A stretch of 64,000 nt of DNA from Microbacterium sp. 4R-513 (GCF_011046485.1 NZ_CP049256.1:3658001-3722000); one strand, 5' to 3'; shown: positions 8,158 to 17,344, numbered from the stretch's first letter. Numbers and translations: made by a program. The notes: generated from the sequence alone by a model not told the origin.

Positions 8158-8943
8158 ATGACCATGACGTACCGCGGGACCACCGCCCTCATCACCGGCG
8201 CGAGCTCCGGCCTCGGCGCCGAGTTCGCTCGCCAGTTCGCGGCGCGTGGCGCCGATGTCGTTCTCGTCGCTCGCCGGGAAGACCGCCTCGCGGAGCTGGC
8301 GGCCGCCCTCGAGGCCGAATTCGGAACCCACGCGACGCCGATAGCCCTGGACCTCGCTGACAGCGATGCCGTCGCCCGGCTGCGCGCAGAGCTCGACGGA
8401 CGAGGCATCCGTGTTCACTCCCTCGTGAACAACGCGGGATTCGGCATGAAGGGCGCCTTCGCCGAGGCGGATCCCGCGCGCATCGCCGAGATGGTGCAGC
8501 TGAACGTCGCGGCGCTCGTCGCTCTCACGCGCGAGTTCGTTCCCGATCTCGTGCGGGCGGGCGACGGGGCGCTCGTGAGCATCGCGAGCACCGGCGCCTA
8601 CCAGCCCTGCCCGAACATGGCCGTCTACGGTGCGACGAAGGCCTTCGTGCTGAGTTTCACCGAGGCACTCGCGTACGAGACCCGCGGGTCGGGGCTGTCG
8701 GTGCTCGCGGTGAGCCCCGGCGCGACCCGCACCGAGTTCTTCGACGTCGTCGGCACCGAGGACGCCGCCGTCGGCCGCTTCCAGACCACGGAGCAGGTCG
8801 TGACGCGCGCGCTCCGCGAGCTCGACCGGGCGAACACCCCGCCGAGCTTCGTCTCGGGTCGCCTGAACGCGCTGACGGCGCGCCTGGTGGGATGGATGCC
8901 TCGGCGCACGACTCTCGCCGTCTCGGGCCGGGTGCTCCGCTGA
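8158..8943 (+). CDS. Short-chain dehydrogenase/reductase
   Basis: This classical SDR has the cofactor motif TGASSGLGAEFARQFAARGA near the N-terminus, NNAGFG after beta-4, catalytic Ser in IASTGAY, and YGATK giving Tyr and Lys. The 261-residue length is typical. The start is one of three close ATG codons (8152, 8158, 8164); 8158 lies about 8 nt after the TACATT -10 box, which suggests a leaderless message. The gene is likely controlled by the divergent TetR regulator. The substrate is unknown. Confidence 0.93.
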   Translation: MTMTYRGTTALITGASSGLGAEFARQFAARGADVVLVARREDRLAELAAALEAEFGTHATPIALDLADSDAVARLRAELDGRGIRVHSLVNNAGFGMKGAFAEADPARIAEMVQLNVAALVALTREFVPDLVRAGDGALVSIASTGAYQPCPNMAVYGATKAFVLSFTEALAYETRGSGLSVLAVSPGATRTEFFDVVGTEDAAVGRFQTTEQVVTRALRELDRANTPPSFVSGRLNALTARLVGWMPRRTTLAVSGRVLR

Positions 8944-8992
8944 CGAGCCGCGGCGCCCGACACGGCACCGGCGGAGACGGGGATACGACGAC

Positions 8993-10423
8993 CTACTCCC
9001 CCGCTTCTTCTCGCGCCTCGGCGACCGGGTCGCCCAGCACGCTGTGGTGTCGACCCCACAGCAGGTAGAAGGCCATGACGATCGCGAGCCACAGGAGGAA
9101 CCACAGGTAGGTCGTCCAGGGCAGTCCCGACAGGATGTAGAGGCATGCGATGACCGAGAGGACGGGCACGACCGGGTAGCCCGGCACCCGGAACCCGCGC
9201 GGCAGATCGGGCCGTGTGCGCCGCAGCACGATCACGCCGATCGAGACGACGATGAAGGCGATGAGCGTGCCGAGCGAGACGAGGTCCCACAGATTCGACA
9301 GCGGCACGAACCCGGCGAGCGCGGCGACCGCGATCGCGACGACGACCGTCGTGAACTCGGGGGTGTGGGTCTTGGGGTTCACGCGGGCGAAGATCTTCGG
9401 CAGCATCCCGTCACGGCCGATCGTGAAGAGGATGCGCGTCTGGCCGAAGAGTGTCACGAGCGTCACCGAGAAGATCGAGATGACGGCGCCCGCCGCGAGC
9501 ACGGTCGCTGGCCAGGATGCTCCGACGACGTCCTGAAGGATGACGGCGAGCCCGGCCTTCTGCTGCTCAGGATCTGAGAAGTCCTGCCACGGCTGCGTGC
9601 CGAGCGCCGCGACGGCGACGAAGAGGTAGACCACGACCACGACCACGAGGGCGAGCAGGATCGCGCGCGGAAGGGCTCGCTGAGGATCGCGCACCTCGTC
9701 GCCCGCGGTCGACACGGCGTCGAGCCCGATGAAGGTGAAGAAGATCGTTCCGGCCGCGGCGGTGACCCCGCCGGCGCCGCCCGGCGCGAAGTCGGCGAAG
9801 TTGTCGGCGTTGAAGGCGGTGAAGGCGATCGCCCCGAACATCACGAGCACACCGAGCTTGATGAGCACCATGACCACGTTGACGACGGCCGATTCGCGCG
9901 TGCCGCGGATGAGCAGGACCGCGCACAGACCCACGAGCACGACGGCAGGCAGATTCAGGATGCCGCCCTCCCCGGGCGCGGCGCTGAGCTCCGGCGGGAC
10001 GCTCCAGCCGAACAGGTCGTCCAGCAGCACGTTGAGGTACCCGCTCCAGCCCGAGGCGACGGCGGCCGTCGAGACCCCGTATTCGAGGACGAGGCACGCC
10101 GCGACGCCGATCGCGACGACCTCCCCGAGCGTCGCGTACGCGTAGGAGTACGTCGACCCCGAGACCGGCACGGCCGAGGCCAGCTCGGCGTAGCAGACGG
10201 CGGAGAGCCCGGCGGCGAGTCCCGCGAGCAGGAACGACAGGATGACGGCGGGACCGGCCAGCGGGACGGCCTCGTGCATGACGAAGAAGATGCCGGTTCC
10301 CACGGTCGCTCCGACGCCGAGCATCGCCAGCTGGAAGGTGCCGAGACGTCGTTGGAGCCCGCCGGGGTGCTCGGTGGGAGGGACGATCGGCTTGCGTCGC
10401 AGCAGCTGCTGTCGAAGACTCAC
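8993..10423 (-). CDS. APC-family amino acid permease
   Basis: This 476-residue membrane protein has about twelve hydrophobic segments and the APC opening LGTFQLAMLGVGATVGTGIFF, where GxGIF binds the substrate backbone, followed by AGPAVILSFLLAGL. The GTG at 10423 (VSLRQQLLRRKP) is chosen because upstream residues are Arg-rich shadow. It lies 44 nt downstream of a homocysteine methyltransferase gene on the same strand. That pairing is the one known for S-methylmethionine uptake (mmuP-mmuM), so S-methylmethionine is the inferred substrate, though a general cationic amino acid permease is possible. Confidence 0.88.
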   Translation of the reverse strand: MSLRQQLLRRKPIVPPTEHPGGLQRRLGTFQLAMLGVGATVGTGIFFVMHEAVPLAGPAVILSFLLAGLAAGLSAVCYAELASAVPVSGSTYSYAYATLGEVVAIGVAACLVLEYGVSTAAVASGWSGYLNVLLDDLFGWSVPPELSAAPGEGGILNLPAVVLVGLCAVLLIRGTRESAVVNVVMVLIKLGVLVMFGAIAFTAFNADNFADFAPGGAGGVTAAAGTIFFTFIGLDAVSTAGDEVRDPQRALPRAILLALVVVVVVYLFVAVAALGTQPWQDFSDPEQQKAGLAVILQDVVGASWPATVLAAGAVISIFSVTLVTLFGQTRILFTIGRDGMLPKIFARVNPKTHTPEFTTVVVAIAVAALAGFVPLSNLWDLVSLGTLIAFIVVSIGVIVLRRTRPDLPRGFRVPGYPVVPVLSVIACLYILSGLPWTTYLWFLLWLAIVMAFYLLWGRHHSVLGDPVAEAREEAGE

Positions 10424-10467
10424 GGATGCCCCTTCCGTCGCGTGGTCGCCAGCGTAGGGGCGGCGGC

Positions 10468-11388
10468 TCAGCCTTGTCGACCGGGCGCGCCCGCCGCGAC
10501 GGCTTCGGCCACGTCGTGGATCTGAGCCGGGCCGACGCGACAGCATCCGCCGACGAGCCGTGCTCCCGCCGCGAGCCAGCCGCCCACCTGTCCCGCAAGC
10601 TCTCCGCCGTGCCCCGACCAGGAGCGGTCGTCGGCGTCCCAGACCTCCCCGCTGTTCGGGTACGCCACCAGCGGCTTGTCGGTGACGGACCGTGCCAGAG
10701 TGAGCGCGGCCTCCACGTCGACCGCGTCGCAGCAGTTGACTCCGACGGCGACGATCTCGTCCGCGGCGTCCGCGATCGCGAAGGCCTCCGCGAGGCTCTC
10801 GCCCGTCCGAAGGCGGTCTCCGGCAATCGTGACGCTCAGCCATGCCGGCACGCCGAGTCCGCGCAGCTCGGCGGCGATCGCCGCCACCTCATCGAGCGAG
10901 GGGATGGTCTCGATCGCGAGCACATCCGGGCCGGCGCCTGCGAGCGACTGCAGGCGCGGCCGGTGCCACTCCCGCAGCTCCGCGGTCGTGAGGCCGTAGT
11001 CCCCCGTGTACTCGCTGCCGTCGGCGAGCGTCGCGCCATAGGGGCCGACGGATGCCGCGACCCACGCGTCGTGGTCGTGGCCGGTGTCGGCCCGTGCCCG
11101 CCGCGCGAGCGCGACGCTGCGCATGAGCAGCAGGTCGACGGTCGGGGCGTCGAGCCCCTCGGCCTCGAGCGCCTCGTAGCTCACCTGGTAGGACGCCGTG
11201 ATCGCGACGCGGGCACCCGCGGCGAAGAAGGCCTCGTGCGCGGCGCGGATCTCGCCCGGCTCGTCGAGGAGCAGCCGTGCCGACCAAAGCGACGACGAGA
11301 GGTCGTTGCCGCGCTCCTCCAGCAGCGTGCCGAGGCCGCCGTCGAGGACGACGGGACCGGCCGCAAGGGCGTCGGTGAGGCGCAGCAT
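10468..11388 (-). CDS. mmuM: Homocysteine S-methyltransferase
   Basis: The 306-residue protein has the betaine/homocysteine methyltransferase fold. It opens DALAAGPVVLDGGLGTLLEE, and the three zinc-binding cysteines are visible in GVNCCDA (about residue 218) and GGCCR (about residues 284-287). It would transfer a methyl group from S-methylmethionine (or S-adenosylmethionine) to homocysteine to give methionine. It is the promoter-proximal gene of a probable two-gene operon with the downstream permease. Confidence 0.9.
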   Translation of the reverse strand: MLRLTDALAAGPVVLDGGLGTLLEERGNDLSSSLWSARLLLDEPGEIRAAHEAFFAAGARVAITASYQVSYEALEAEGLDAPTVDLLLMRSVALARRARADTGHDHDAWVAASVGPYGATLADGSEYTGDYGLTTAELREWHRPRLQSLAGAGPDVLAIETIPSLDEVAAIAAELRGLGVPAWLSVTIAGDRLRTGESLAEAFAIADAADEIVAVGVNCCDAVDVEAALTLARSVTDKPLVAYPNSGEVWDADDRSWSGHGGELAGQVGGWLAAGARLVGGCCRVGPAQIHDVAEAVAAGAPGRQG

Positions 11389-11435
11389 GCGCGTCAGTCT
11401 AGGTCGCGCGCGCCCTCACGCACGTCGCGGATCGG

Positions 11436-11871
11436 TCAGCCCACTTCGCCCTCGAGGTACCACCAGCGGTCGCTCTGGAACACGAACCGGCTCACCTCGT
11501 GGAGGGTGCCGGTGTCGCGACCGTCACGCCACCCGGCGCGGAACTCGACAGTTCCGCGCTTCTCGCCGGACTGTCCTCCCGTCGTCCCCACCACCTCGAG
11601 GCCCGTCCATCGGAGGTGCGGGTCGAGGTCGAGCTTGTCGGGCCGCGTCGCGGGATGCCACGATCCCTTGAGATGGCGCTCGTCCCCCACGACGAAAGCC
11701 GAGTAGCGCGAGCGCATGAGACGCTCGGCCGTCGGCGCCGGCTCTCCGCGCAGCAGCGGAGCGCAGCATCCCTCGAAGCGTCCCCCCGCTCCCGCAGGGG
11801 CACAGGTCGCCGTCGGCGACCGTCACGAATCCGTCGCGCGGAGCCCGCGAGGCACCACGCCCGAACGACAT
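11436..11871 (-). CDS. YchJ-like SEC-C protein, apparent frameshift
   Basis: The ATG at 11871 leads to VADGDLCPCGSG. The frame is then broken in a run of six C at 11782-11787. Removing one base restores CPCGSGGRFEGCC, the complete zinc-binding SEC-C motif, followed by LLRGEPAPTAERLMRSRYSAFV and a YchJ middle domain to WWYLEGEVG. The restored product is 144 residues. The role of YchJ proteins is unknown. The start overlaps the stop of the upstream DksA/TraR-type gene (TGATG). I read the break as a probable sequence error because it destroys a motif that is otherwise perfect. Confidence 0.78.
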
Positions 11872-12224
11872 CAGCCACCCGCCTTCGCCGCGCAGTCGAC
11901 GCAGCGGGTCGCGGTGGGGCGCACCCGCAGCCGCTCGACCGGGATCCGGCGCCCGCAGTCGACGCAGACGCCGTACGTTCCGTCGGCGACGCGCGCGAGC
12001 GCGGCATCCACTTCCCCCAGTTCGGCGAGCGCACCCGAGCGCAGCCCTTCGAGCTTGGACCACTCGCCCGACAGCGTCGCCCCCTCTGGGTCGTGCTCGT
12101 CGTCGGCAGACTCCCGCCCACGGTCGAGGCGCAGCTCGGCGATCTCGGCGTCGAGGAGTTCGAGGCGCGCGAGCGTCGCGGCGCGCTCTTCGGCGAGGAG
12201 GTCGGCCGGGTGCTTCACGGGCAC
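11871..12224 (-). CDS. DksA/TraR-type C4 zinc-finger protein
   Basis: The 117-residue protein has an N-terminal coiled-coil-like segment (EERAATLARLELLDAEIAEL) and a C-terminal zinc finger CVDCGRRIPVERLRVRPTATRCVDC, the TraR/DksA pattern. In Actinobacteria such proteins relate to RNA-polymerase-binding stress factors, although many are uncharacterised. It is coupled by a 1-nt overlap to the YchJ-like gene. Confidence 0.88.
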   Translation of the reverse strand: MPVKHPADLLAEERAATLARLELLDAEIAELRLDRGRESADDEHDPEGATLSGEWSKLEGLRSGALAELGEVDAALARVADGTYGVCVDCGRRIPVERLRVRPTATRCVDCAAKAGG

Positions 12225-12260
12225 TCAGCCTAGGCCCCGTCCCCGGGCGGAGGGCCCCGA

Positions 12261-14234
12261 CTACCCGGGCACTTCGACCGTCACGGTCGCGTAGTCGCCG
12301 TTGCCGCTGTAGTCCCAGACGGAGAGGTCGAGGGTGAGGACGACGCCGGGCGGCATGTCCTCCACCACATATTGCAGCGCCTCCACATCGGCCTTCAGGC
12401 CGTTGACGTGCGTGCGTTCGTAGACCCAGTCGTCATCCTCGGTCGAGATGAGGGCGATCGGGTAGAGGAGGCCGTCGGGGTCGGGATCGAGCGCACCGAG
12501 GGCTCCGGACTCGTCGCGTCCGTACAGGTTCTCCTGGATGATCGTGCCGTCGTCGTCGAGCACGAGGGTCAGCACGGCGTCCTGATACTCCGTGGAGGGG
12601 TCGTCGGCATCGGGGGCGACGTAGTCCATCGGGATGTCGATGACCGTGTAGCCCGTGTCGAGATCGGTGGTGACGTTCTGGTACACCAGTGCCTCCTCCG
12701 TGCCGTCGCTGATGTCGAGGTAGGTGAGGTCGTAGTCGGCCTGGATGCCCTGGACGCCGTCCTGCTCCGTGGGAAGCGCGGGCATCTGAGCCACGTACAC
12801 GAGCTCGCCATCCTCCTCGTAGCCGATCGAGACGGTGGCGTCCGTGAGCGACTCGACCGCCGTGTCGGTCATCGGCGCGAACACGCTCAGACCGTCGTCG
12901 CCGAACGACACAGTCGGCTCATCCTCGTCATGGAAGCGTGCGAGCGAAGCGGCGTTGAGCGTCGCGCCGCTGCGATAGAACTCCGAGAGCGTCGCCGGCC
13001 AGACCGGAACGTCCTGCAGGTCGCGGTAGCTCTGATAGAAGTAGTCCTCGATCGGCGGAAAGTAGATGGACATCCCCGTCGATCCGGCGCGCGCCGGCCC
13101 CTCGGTGTGCCGAAGGACCGAGGCGTCGAGCGCCGCGCGAGCAGTCGCCGCGGCCGCGGCGAGGTCGTCGCCTCCGTTGGCCGCCAGGTTGTCGAGGAAC
13201 TCGCCGAGGTCGATCTGATAGAAGCTCGCCTCGGGGTCGGCGTCGCGTCCGAACGACACGACCCCCTGCTGGGCACGCGCCAGGTCGGGACTGTACGCGC
13301 CGGGGTCGGCGGTGAAGGCGTCGGCCACATCGGACATCGCCGCGTCGAGGTCCGCGATGGCGCCCAGGTCGATGAGTCCGAGCGTCACATCCGCCGACGT
13401 CTCCTCCTGCTCGGCCTGCGCGTTGAACCCCTCGATGATCGCGTCCGCGAGGTCGGGCGCCGTCGTCTGCGGATCGTCCGCGAGGATGCCGAGGCTCTCG
13501 TAGTTCCAGCCGTGCCCGGGCTCGACCTCCTCCGAGGCGACGAGATAGTCCGCGTACGGCGCGAGCGTGCTCGCCACCTCGTACGTCGCCATGAGGCACG
13601 CGTCGAAACCGAGGAGGTCGATCCTGTCGACACCCGCAGCCGAGAGCCCTTCGTCGACGCCCTGGGCGATCTCGTCGAGCTCGAGTGCGTCTTCGCCGTT
13701 CGTCTTGTCGGCGCCCATGCCGAGCCATCCGCCGCCGTGGTCCCACAGCATGAGGGCGTAGTGCTCCGCGGGGTACTCCGTCACAGACGCCTCGATGAAG
13801 TCGGCGAGCGTCGTCGCCTCGCCCGTGTCAAGCTCTCCGAGGTCGGCGAGCTCCGTGAACTCCCCGTCGTCGACCTGCAGGAACTTCGTATCCTCCCAAT
13901 CGTCGAGGTTCGCGAGGCCGTCGGCCGAGTAGTCGGGGTTGCGATCGACCATCGCGACGATGTTGACGTTCTCGTCCGATCCGACGGACGCCATCTCGGT
14001 GAGGTCGTCGAGGGCGTAGGGCTCGAGATCCGTGTCGCCCATGACATACGCCATGAAGGTCCACGACGCCTCGGGTCGATCCCCTGTCGCGACCGGCCAG
14101 TCGGCCGACGTCTCGTCCTCGGCTCCGGCGGCGGCCACGGTGCTGGCCCCCGCTCCTGTGACGACGAGCGCCACCACGACGACGGCGACCACCGCCAGCA
14201 GGACGACTGAGATGATCCAGCTCCGCTTGCCCAC
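12261..14234 (-). CDS. Membrane-anchored clostripain-family (C11) cysteine protease
   Basis: The GTG at 14234 is supported by GAGGGGG six bases upstream. The protein starts VGKRSWIISVV, then a single membrane anchor (about residues 6-26) and a large extracellular part of about 630 residues. The catalytic pair is visible: His in LMLWDHGGGWLG and Cys in LLGFDACLMATYEVA, the clostripain/C11 signature. After the protease domain come about 250 acidic residues rich in Asp and aromatic repeats with a beta-sandwich look (VLTLVLDDDGTII, VVLTLDLSVWDYSGNG). Clostripains cleave after Arg or Lys, usually after activation. The gene stands alone, convergent to none and divergent from the ferric-reductase operon. 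Confidence 0.87.
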   Translation of the reverse strand: MGKRSWIISVVLLAVVAVVVVALVVTGAGASTVAAAGAEDETSADWPVATGDRPEASWTFMAYVMGDTDLEPYALDDLTEMASVGSDENVNIVAMVDRNPDYSADGLANLDDWEDTKFLQVDDGEFTELADLGELDTGEATTLADFIEASVTEYPAEHYALMLWDHGGGWLGMGADKTNGEDALELDEIAQGVDEGLSAAGVDRIDLLGFDACLMATYEVASTLAPYADYLVASEEVEPGHGWNYESLGILADDPQTTAPDLADAIIEGFNAQAEQEETSADVTLGLIDLGAIADLDAAMSDVADAFTADPGAYSPDLARAQQGVVSFGRDADPEASFYQIDLGEFLDNLAANGGDDLAAAAATARAALDASVLRHTEGPARAGSTGMSIYFPPIEDYFYQSYRDLQDVPVWPATLSEFYRSGATLNAASLARFHDEDEPTVSFGDDGLSVFAPMTDTAVESLTDATVSIGYEEDGELVYVAQMPALPTEQDGVQGIQADYDLTYLDISDGTEEALVYQNVTTDLDTGYTVIDIPMDYVAPDADDPSTEYQDAVLTLVLDDDGTIIQENLYGRDESGALGALDPDPDGLLYPIALISTEDDDWVYERTHVNGLKADVEALQYVVEDMPPGVVLTLDLSVWDYSGNGDYATVTVEVPG

Positions 14235-14442
14235 CGCGTACCCCCTCGGACACGAGTCGGCGAGCGCCCGCCCCCCGACGACACTCGCCAACATAGAGAT
14301 CGCGGGATGCCGGGGAACAGCGCTCGTTCGCGCTCCTCGCCCGTTTCAGGTGAGCGGGATCGGTTCCGACCGGCCGCAGACGCAGGCCCGGCTCAGCAGC
14401 CGTTCATAGGATCCGCAAAGGCGGGATGCCGATCGTGGATGC

Positions 14443-15867
14443 ATGACGACCTCCGCGACGATTCCGGCCACCGCGACGGCCCCTACGGCCGTGCCCCGAG
14501 CCGCACGTCGCTCGACACCCGCGAAGGCCTGGAACGCCGCTGCCGTCACCGTCATCTGGCTCACGAGCCTGTTCGTCGTGGCGCTGTGGGTTGCCGGCGG
14601 CGGCCTTCACGCGCTCGCCGGGATGGATGGCGAGACGATCACGAGCCTCGGGCGCATCGCCGGCCTCGTGTCAGCGAATCTGCTGCTGTATCAGGTGCTG
14701 CTCATGGCCCGGGTGCCGCTCTTCGAGCGCGGCTTCGGGCGGGACGGCATCACGCGGATGCACCGGCGCGTGGGCTTCTGGTCGTTCTGGCTGCTCCTCG
14801 CGCACATCGTGCTCGTCACCGCGGGCTACGCCGTCGCGGCGCAGGTGAACGTCTTCGCGCAGCTGTGGACCCTCGTCGTCGACTACCCGGGCATGCTGCT
14901 CGCGACCGCCGGAACGGTGCTCCTCATCATGGTCGTCGCGACGTCCATCCGTCGCGCTCGCAAGAGGCTCCGCTACGAGTCCTGGCACCTCCTCCACCTC
15001 TACGGCTACCTCGGCGTAGGGCTCGCCCTCCCCCACCAGCTGTGGACGGGCGCGGACTTCCTCTCGTCGCCGGCCGCGACCACCTACTGGTGGACGCTGT
15101 GGGCGGTGGCCGCGGCATCCGTCGTCGTCTTCCGCGTCGGCCTGCCGCTCGCGCGCTCGTGGCGGCATCGTCTCCGGGTGACGGACGTCGCGGCCGACGG
15201 CAGCCGCGGGGTCACCGTGCGGGTGACCGGCCGGGAGCTGCACCGCCTCGGCGCGAAGCCCGGCCAGTTCTTCGTCTGGCGCTTCCTCGACGGATCGGGA
15301 TGGACGCGCGGGCACCCCTTCTCGCTCGCCGCCGCCCCTCGTGCGGAATCGCTCGAGATCGGGGCCCAGGTGGTCGGCGACGGCACCGCCCGCCTCCGGA
15401 GCCTGAAGCCGGGCACGCCGGTGCTCGTCGAAGGCCCGTACGGCCGGATGACGGGCGACGCGCGGACCGGCACCAAGCTGCTGATGATCGCCGCCGGCGC
15501 GGGGATCGCTCCGCTGGTGTCGATCCTGGAGGGCGAGCGCTACGCGCCGGGTGATGCGACGCTCATCACCCGGGACCATGACGTCGAGTCCGGTCTCTTG
15601 CGTGGATCCGTCCGAGAGCTCATCGCCCGCCGCGGGCTGCGGCACTTCGAGCTTCCCGGCGGTCGCTCGCGCGGTTCCTCGCCCTGGATCCCCGCGACGC
15701 ACGACGCATGGACCGGTCGGGAACTCATCCGCTACTTCGCTCCCGATCTCGAGGCGTACGACGCCTACGTCTGCGGGCCGCAGTCCTGGATGGACGCGGT
15801 CGTGCGCGACCTGCGGGCAGCCGGCATGCCCGCGCACGCCATCCACACCGAGTCGTTCACGGTCTGA
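14443..15867 (+). CDS. Ferric-reductase-like transmembrane flavoprotein
   Basis: This 474-residue protein has an N-terminal haem-binding membrane domain with about six helices and paired histidines (TRMHRRVGFWSFWLLLAHIVLV and ESWHLLHLYGYLGVGLALPHQ), then a FAD domain (HPFSLAAAP gives the flavin motif) and a C-terminal NAD(P)H domain (KLLMIAAGAGIAPLV, YVCGPQSWMDAV). It would pass electrons from NAD(P)H across the membrane. It heads a three-gene operon with an FMN-binding protein and ApbE, which implies transfer to covalently bound FMN outside the cell. Confidence 0.9.
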   Translation: MTTSATIPATATAPTAVPRAARRSTPAKAWNAAAVTVIWLTSLFVVALWVAGGGLHALAGMDGETITSLGRIAGLVSANLLLYQVLLMARVPLFERGFGRDGITRMHRRVGFWSFWLLLAHIVLVTAGYAVAAQVNVFAQLWTLVVDYPGMLLATAGTVLLIMVVATSIRRARKRLRYESWHLLHLYGYLGVGLALPHQLWTGADFLSSPAATTYWWTLWAVAAASVVVFRVGLPLARSWRHRLRVTDVAADGSRGVTVRVTGRELHRLGAKPGQFFVWRFLDGSGWTRGHPFSLAAAPRAESLEIGAQVVGDGTARLRSLKPGTPVLVEGPYGRMTGDARTGTKLLMIAAGAGIAPLVSILEGERYAPGDATLITRDHDVESGLLRGSVRELIARRGLRHFELPGGRSRGSSPWIPATHDAWTGRELIRYFAPDLEAYDAYVCGPQSWMDAVVRDLRAAGMPAHAIHTESFTV

Positions 15868-15876
15868 GAGGAACCC

Positions 15877-16434
15877 ATGAAACGCATCGTCTACGCCGTG
15901 CTCGCGACGGTCACCGGACTCGTCCTGCTCTTCAGCTACCGCACCTCGCTCGAAGCCGTCCCGCCCGTGGCGGCGGGGACGGCGGATGCCGGGGCCACCG
16001 GCTCGTCCTCCGACACCGGCTCGACCGGGTCGCACTCGTCCGGCTCGACGGACCCGGGAACGACGGACGGATCGGGGTCGGCAGAAGACTCGACCGACTC
16101 GAGCGGGTCGAGCGAGTCCAGCGGGTCCACCGGTTCGTCCGCCTCGACGAGGCTGGCGGACGGGACCTACACGGGATCCGCGGCCAGCACCCGTTTCGGA
16201 CCGGTGCAGGTGCAGATCACGGTGTCGGGCGGCACGATCACGGCGGCCGAGGCCGTGGACTACCCGACCGAGAATCGGCGTGACCAGGAGATCAACCAGA
16301 TCGCGATCCCCCGCCTCGTGTCCGAGACGCTGGCGGCGCAGAGTTCGGAGATCGACATGATCTCCGGCGCGACCTACACGAGTGACGGCTACATCCAGTC
16401 GCTGCAGAGCGCGATCGACCAGGCGACATCATGA
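15877..16434 (+). CDS. FMN-binding-domain protein, secreted or membrane-anchored
   Basis: The 185-residue protein has an N-terminal membrane segment (KRIVYAVLATVTGLVLLFSY), a linker of about 70 residues almost wholly of Ser, Gly, Thr and Asp, and a C-terminal FMN-binding domain from LADGTYTGSAASTRFGPVQV. The motif MISGATYTSDGY near the end matches the site where ApbE attaches FMN to a Thr or Ser. It is 10 nt after the ferric-reductase gene and overlaps apbE by 4 nt. The linker probably spans the wall. Confidence 0.93.
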   Translation: MKRIVYAVLATVTGLVLLFSYRTSLEAVPPVAAGTADAGATGSSSDTGSTGSHSSGSTDPGTTDGSGSAEDSTDSSGSSESSGSTGSSASTRLADGTYTGSAASTRFGPVQVQITVSGGTITAAEAVDYPTENRRDQEINQIAIPRLVSETLAAQSSEIDMISGATYTSDGYIQSLQSAIDQATS

Positions 16435-17258
16435 CGACCCTCACGCACCCACATCGCCGGACGTGGACCCATGAGGTCATGGGCAGCGTTGCGACGGTGC
16501 GGCTCGTCTTCGACCGCCCGCAGAACTCGGCGGGCGAGGCATCCGTCGCCGTCGCCGCATGCTTCGCAGAGCTCGACACCATCGATGCCCTCTTCTCGCC
16601 CTATCGCGTCGACTCAGAGATATCGCGCATCCGCCGGGGCGAGACGACAATCACGGACGCGCATGCGCTCGTCCGGGTCGTGGCGGACGCGTGCCGCGAG
16701 GCGGCGATGGCGACCGACGGCCGCTTCGACGCGTGGCTCGGCGGATCCTTCGACCCGACGGGACTCGTGAAGGGGTGGGCGGTCGAACGCGCGGCCGGCA
16801 CTCACCTCGGGGACCTTCTCGGGCGGGATGGATGCCTCGCCGCCGGCCTTTCGGTCGGCGGCGACATGCAGCTGCTCACCGCCGAGGGCGCGGACTGGAC
16901 CTGGCACGTCGGCATCGCCGATCCGTCGCATCCGGGCGAGATCGTGGCGACGCTGGACATTCCGCGGGGAGCCGTCGCGACGTCCGGCACCGCGGAGCGG
17001 GGCGACCACGTGCTCGACCCGCGGACCGGACGTCCGGCCGTCGGCACGGTCGCCTCCGCCACCGTCGTCGCCGACCGGCTCACCTGGGCCGACGTGTGGG
17101 CGACGACGGCCGTCGTCGCCGGCTTCGACGATCTCTCGTGGATCACCGGCGCCGGGACGACGACGGGTCTCCTCGTGGCGCCCGGCGGCCGCACCCGACG
17201 CTGGCTCGGTGCCACCGAGGTGGCGGTCGAGACGGCGGGCGCCGGCATCCCGGACTGA
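16431..17258 (+). CDS. apbE: FAD:protein FMN transferase
   Basis: This 275-residue ApbE-family enzyme attaches FMN from FAD to a Thr in target proteins such as the FMN-binding protein just upstream. Visible motifs include VMGSVATVR, SEISRIRRG (LSxN-like region), DPTGLVKGWAVERA, and SVGGDMQL, followed by ATSGTAERGDHVLDPRTGRPA, the conserved substrate/metal region. Family enzymes from Gram-positives can be lipoproteins; here no signal peptide is seen, so a cytoplasmic location before export, or an unseen export route, must be considered. It is the last gene of the operon. Confidence 0.93.
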   Translation: MTTLTHPHRRTWTHEVMGSVATVRLVFDRPQNSAGEASVAVAACFAELDTIDALFSPYRVDSEISRIRRGETTITDAHALVRVVADACREAAMATDGRFDAWLGGSFDPTGLVKGWAVERAAGTHLGDLLGRDGCLAAGLSVGGDMQLLTAEGADWTWHVGIADPSHPGEIVATLDIPRGAVATSGTAERGDHVLDPRTGRPAVGTVASATVVADRLTWADVWATTAVVAGFDDLSWITGAGTTTGLLVAPGGRTRRWLGATEVAVETAGAGIPD

Positions 17259-17266
17259 CACGGACG

Positions 17267-17300
17267 AAGCGGGTGCGACGGGGACCCGCCGCACCCGCTT
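17267..17300. terminator. Hairpin between convergent apbE and SRPBCC genes
   Basis: Perfect 11-bp arms AAGCGGGTGCG (17267-17277) and CGCACCCGCTT (17290-17300) with a 12-nt loop. The position is right for a bidirectional terminator. Confidence 0.65.
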
Positions 17301-17344
17301 CCTCACGAGCCTGAGCCCGCTCCGCGTCTGGTCCCGGTGTGTGC

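Noticed and set aside
12372..14210. A 612-codon open frame on the plus strand
   Set aside because: It is antisense to the clostripain-type gene and shows only the Arg/Val/Glu bias of a shadow.
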